Assembly: GCA_965657085.1 (NCBI GenBank)
Contig: CBFHND010000016.1
Location: 1 to 64,000 of the forward strand
Length of the DNA stretch: 64,000 nucleotides
DNA from: CBFHND01 sp965657085
Lineage (GTDB): Bacteria > Pseudomonadota > Alphaproteobacteria > Rhodobacterales > Rhodobacteraceae
Direction: 5' to 3'
Shown here: positions 61,677-64,000 of the stretch, one piece after another
Layout of the letters: the number at the start of each line of letters is the position of its first letter
How positions within the stretch are numbered: the stretch's first letter is position 1
The notes under the pieces: generated by a model
Told to the model about the DNA's origin: nothing
Seen by the model: only the letters and a program-made list of their open reading frames with translations
The model's database searches: none
Made by a program: the position numbers and the translations under genes

Positions 61677-62819
61677 TCAGCCCTTGTGAATCCATCCGCC
61701 GCCAAAGATCCGGCTGCTGTCGCGGTCGTAGAAGACGCAGGCCTGCCCCGGTGAGATGCCTTCTTCGGCGGTGATCAGTTCGACCGTGGCTTCGGTCGGG
61801 GAAATCGGGCGGATCACCGCATCTGTGGGTGGTCGGGTCGAGCGGACCTTGACCGCCATGTGCCATTCAGGCTGGCTGTCGAAGGGTGCATCGCCCAGCC
61901 AGTTGATCTCGTTCACCGGGACGGTGCGGGTGGCGAGCATATCCTTGGGGCCCACGACGACCTGACCGGTGTCAGCATCGAGTTTCACCACGTAGAGCGG
62001 ATCGGCCAGACCACCGATGCCAAGGCCCCGACGTTGGCCGATGGTGTAGTTGATCACCCCGTCATGCCTGCCCAGCACCCGGCCGTCGGTGTGCACGATA
62101 TCACCCGGTGCCGCGGCCTCGGGGCGCAGTTTGCGGATGACGGAGGCATAATCGCCATCCGGCACAAAGCAGATGTCCTGGCTGTCGGGCTTGTCCGCCA
62201 CGCTCAGCCCGTATTTGGCCGCCAGTTCGCGGGTCGCCGCCTTGGACGGCAGGTGGCCCAGCGGAAAGCGCAGGAAGTCCAGCTGTTCCGGCGTCGTCGA
62301 GAACAGGAAGTAGGATTGATCGCGCGCGGCATCGGCGGCGCTGTGCAACTCGGGGCCGTGCGCGCCCATCTTGCGTTGGATATAGTGGCCCGTGGCCATG
62401 CAATCGGCCTCGAGGTCCTTTGCCGTTTCCAGCAGGTCCTTGAATTTCACCCGTTCGTTGCAGCGGATGCAGGGTACGGGTGTTGCCCCGCCAAGGTAGC
62501 TGTCGGCGAATTCGTCGATCACCGCATCCTTGAAGATGTTTTCATAGTCCAGCACGTAATGGGGAAAGCCCATGTCTTCGGCCACGCGGCGCGCATCGTG
62601 GATGTCCACGCCCGCACAGCACGCGCCTTTCTTGGCCAAGGCCGCGCCATGATCGTAAAGCTGCAGGGTGACGCCCACCACGTCATAGCCTTCTTCGGCC
62701 AGCATGGCCGCGACGACCGAGCTGTCGACGCCGCCGGACATGGCGACCACGACGCGCGTGTCGGCGGGCAATTTGGCAAAACCCAGCGAATTCAGCGGGG
62801 GTGATTGGTCGAGCGGCAT
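61677..62819 (-). CDS. mnmA: tRNA-specific 2-thiouridylase MnmA
   Basis: Thiolates U34 of tRNA-Glu, -Gln and -Lys. The 380-residue protein has the PP-loop VVVAMSGGVDSSVVAAML, VVGVTLQLYDHG, the catalytic cysteines in PVPCIRCNERVKF and GQACVFYDRD, QSYFLFSTTPEQL and GLSVADKPDSQDICFVPDGD (only 20 quoted). All catalytic elements are present. Divergent from sciP; ends toward lpxB. Confidence 0.95.
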   Translation of the reverse strand: MPLDQSPPLNSLGFAKLPADTRVVVAMSGGVDSSVVAAMLAEEGYDVVGVTLQLYDHGAALAKKGACCAGVDIHDARRVAEDMGFPHYVLDYENIFKDAVIDEFADSYLGGATPVPCIRCNERVKFKDLLETAKDLEADCMATGHYIQRKMGAHGPELHSAADAARDQSYFLFSTTPEQLDFLRFPLGHLPSKAATRELAAKYGLSVADKPDSQDICFVPDGDYASVIRKLRPEAAAPGDIVHTDGRVLGRHDGVINYTIGQRRGLGIGGLADPLYVVKLDADTGQVVVGPKDMLATRTVPVNEINWLGDAPFDSQPEWHMAVKVRSTRPPTDAVIRPISPTEATVELITAEEGISPGQACVFYDRDSSRIFGGGWIHKG

Positions 62820-62944
62820 GACGAGTCTCCGGGGAAAGTCAGGCGATATATAGGAAAATCCTAACTACTCTCAAGGGCGAGCTTCATCCATCTTTAAGGG
62901 GCCGGGCGTCAGATTGCCACAAAAGGCGTGAAACGAGACGAGCA

Positions 62945-63250
62945 ATGTACCTGAAAAAAATGGACGGCCCCAGAGCGGTAACGCTGGCCGATGGGACGGT
63001 GATGACGCAGGCGGACCTGCCGGACGCGAACACGCGCCGGTGGGTGGCCTCGCGAAAGGCGGCGGTGGTGCGCGGCGTGCTCTATGGTTTGATCGGGCAG
63101 GATGCCGCGCTCAAGCGGTATGGGTTAAGCCCGGAAGAGTTCGAGGAATGGGTGCGCGCGGTCAGCCTGCATGGCGAGGAAGCTTTGAAAGCCACGTCAT
63201 TGCAGAAGTACAGACAACCCAAGGAGGAGTTATTTGAGAAAAATTCGTGA
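62945..63250 (+). CDS. sciP: CtrA inhibitor SciP
   Basis: A 101-residue DUF1153 protein. In Caulobacter SciP binds CtrA at its promoters and blocks transcription. The helix-turn-helix region ADLPDANTRRWVASRKAAVV, then YGLSPEEFEEWVRAV and LQKYRQ, is the conserved core. Located directly upstream of ctrA on the same strand, which keeps regulator and target together. ATG 62945 is used; no strong ribosome-binding site. Confidence 0.9.
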   Translation: MYLKKMDGPRAVTLADGTVMTQADLPDANTRRWVASRKAAVVRGVLYGLIGQDAALKRYGLSPEEFEEWVRAVSLHGEEALKATSLQKYRQPKEELFEKNS

Positions 63251-63272
63251 CAACCAAAGGTTGTTTTGTTGC

Positions 63273-63304
63273 AAGGTTAGTATCGGTAACCGGTGATTAA
63301 CCTT
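63273..63304. promoter_or_regulatory. Inverted repeat in the sciP-ctrA intergenic region
   Basis: AAGGTTA (63273-63279) and TAACCTT (63298-63304) are perfect arms around GGTAACC, and the right arm runs into TTTTTT. It could be a sciP terminator or an operator in the ctrA promoter; the near-palindromic GGTAACCGG centre favours protein binding. No canonical TTAA-N7-TTAA CtrA box was found. Confidence 0.45.
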
Positions 63305-63359
63305 TTTTGTTCACGGTTAGGTCCACTGCTTATCCCTTGACGCGATGCGGAGACTGAAC

Positions 63360-64000
63360 ATGCGTGTGCTGCTGGTTGAAGACGACCCAACGACCTCGAA
63401 AAGTATCGAATTGATGCTGACCCATGCCAACCTGAACGTTTATGCGACGGATCTGGGTGAAGAGGGGATCGATCTTGCCAAGCTCTATGATTACGATCTG
63501 ATCCTTCTGGACCTCGACCTGCCGGACATGAACGGGCACGAGGTGCTGCGTCAGCTGCGCATGGCGCGGGTGGAAACGCCGATCCTGATCCTGTCGGGGG
63601 CCGATGATACCGAGAACAAGATCAAGGGGTTCGGCTTTGGCGCCGATGATTACCTGACCAAGCCCTTCCACCGTGAAGAACTGGTTGCGCGCATCCATGC
63701 GATCATCCGCCGATCGAAGGGGCATTCGCAATCGGTGATCGAAACGGGCCTGATTTCGGTGAACCTTGATGCCAAGACAGTCAGCGTCGATGGCAAGACC
63801 GTGCATCTCACGGGCAAGGAATACCAGATGCTCGAGCTTCTGAGCCTGCGCAAAGGGACCACACTGACCAAGGAAATGTTCCTCAATCACCTCTACGGCG
63901 GCATGGACGAACCAGAGTTGAAGATCATCGACGTCTTCATCTGCAAGCTGCGCAAGAAGCTGAGCACGGCCACGGGCGGGCACAATTACATCGAAACGGT
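63360..64000 (+). CDS. ctrA: Cell cycle response regulator CtrA, 5' part (3' end outside window)
   Basis: Master OmpR-type regulator of alphaproteobacterial cell cycle, motility and gene-transfer-agent genes. 213 complete codons are visible: receiver domain MRVLLVEDDPTTSKSIELML with acidic pocket ED-D and phosphoacceptor Asp51 (DLILLDLDLPDMNG), GADDYLTKPFHREEL with Lys, then the winged-helix DNA-binding domain (LTGKEYQMLELLSLRKGTTL; IIDVFICKLRKKLS). ATG 63360 has GGAG 8 bases upstream. The frame runs off the end of the window near the end of the winged helix. Confidence 0.97.
   Translation, partial: MRVLLVEDDPTTSKSIELMLTHANLNVYATDLGEEGIDLAKLYDYDLILLDLDLPDMNGHEVLRQLRMARVETPILILSGADDTENKIKGFGFGADDYLTKPFHREELVARIHAIIRRSKGHSQSVIETGLISVNLDAKTVSVDGKTVHLTGKEYQMLELLSLRKGTTLTKEMFLNHLYGGMDEPELKIIDVFICKLRKKLSTATGGHNYIET

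Noticed and set aside
61860..62804. A 314-codon plus-strand frame
   Set aside because: Antisense to mnmA, which has all catalytic motifs; no ribosome-binding site.

Overview
The window looks like a chromosomal segment of a GC-rich alphaproteobacterium, most likely a Rhodobacteraceae (Roseobacter-group) species. The reasons are the ctrA/sciP cell-cycle pair at the right end, LpxI rather than LpxH in the lipid A operon, paired FAD/GcvT-type methylamine dehydrogenases, an arginase/ornithine cyclodeaminase module with a divergent Lrp/AsnC regulator, and RTX proteins ending in Hint domains. This assignment comes from gene content and order; no database search was possible.

Left third (1-14.3 kb): the 3' part of cysS, a structured intergenic element and citramalate synthase; a small HTH regulator with an alpha/beta hydrolase and a squalene/phytoene synthase-like protein; an MFS transporter facing a compact run of CobK-like reductase, AlkA-type glycosylase and carboxylesterase; an HNH endonuclease behind a hairpin-rich leader; a first Hint-domain protein; the arginine catabolism module (arginase, ornithine cyclodeaminase, AsnC regulator); a DsbB-like and a VTT/DedA-like membrane protein; and tRNA-Leu(CAA).

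Accessory centre (14.3-22.4 kb): about 0.8 kb without a convincing gene, then a 1725-residue acidic RTX/Ig-like protein and a 619-residue RTX protein, both with a C-terminal Hint domain. No type I secretion genes are visible nearby. A MobA-like nucleotidyltransferase and two divergent 800-residue FAD-oxidoreductase/aminomethyltransferase paralogues follow.

Middle (28-49 kb): CNNM/CorC-type protein, metallophosphoesterase, XerD with a conserved exported protein and a 49-residue membrane peptide, aroK-aroB, a GSCFA protein with an uncharacterised partner, ssb, a lytic transglycosylase, a glycosyltransferase translationally coupled to an NDP-hexose 2,3-dehydratase-like protein, a rearranged and broken DUF6345-like locus, a peptide-type ABC transporter lacking a visible binding protein, an AraC regulator and miaA.

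Right third (48-64 kb): the envelope-biogenesis block pyrH-frr-uppS-cdsA-dxr-rseP-bamA-ompH, interrupted by one reverse-strand DUF4386 gene, then fabZ-lpxA-lpxI-lpxB. It carries nucleotide and translation functions, undecaprenyl and phospholipid precursors, isoprenoids, outer-membrane protein assembly and lipid A synthesis. mnmA, sciP and the start of ctrA close the window. The most unusual items are the three Hint proteins, the permuted DUF6345-like remnant, a perfect three-way-junction fold with a duplicated hairpin repeat behind frr, and two very short conserved-looking membrane peptides.
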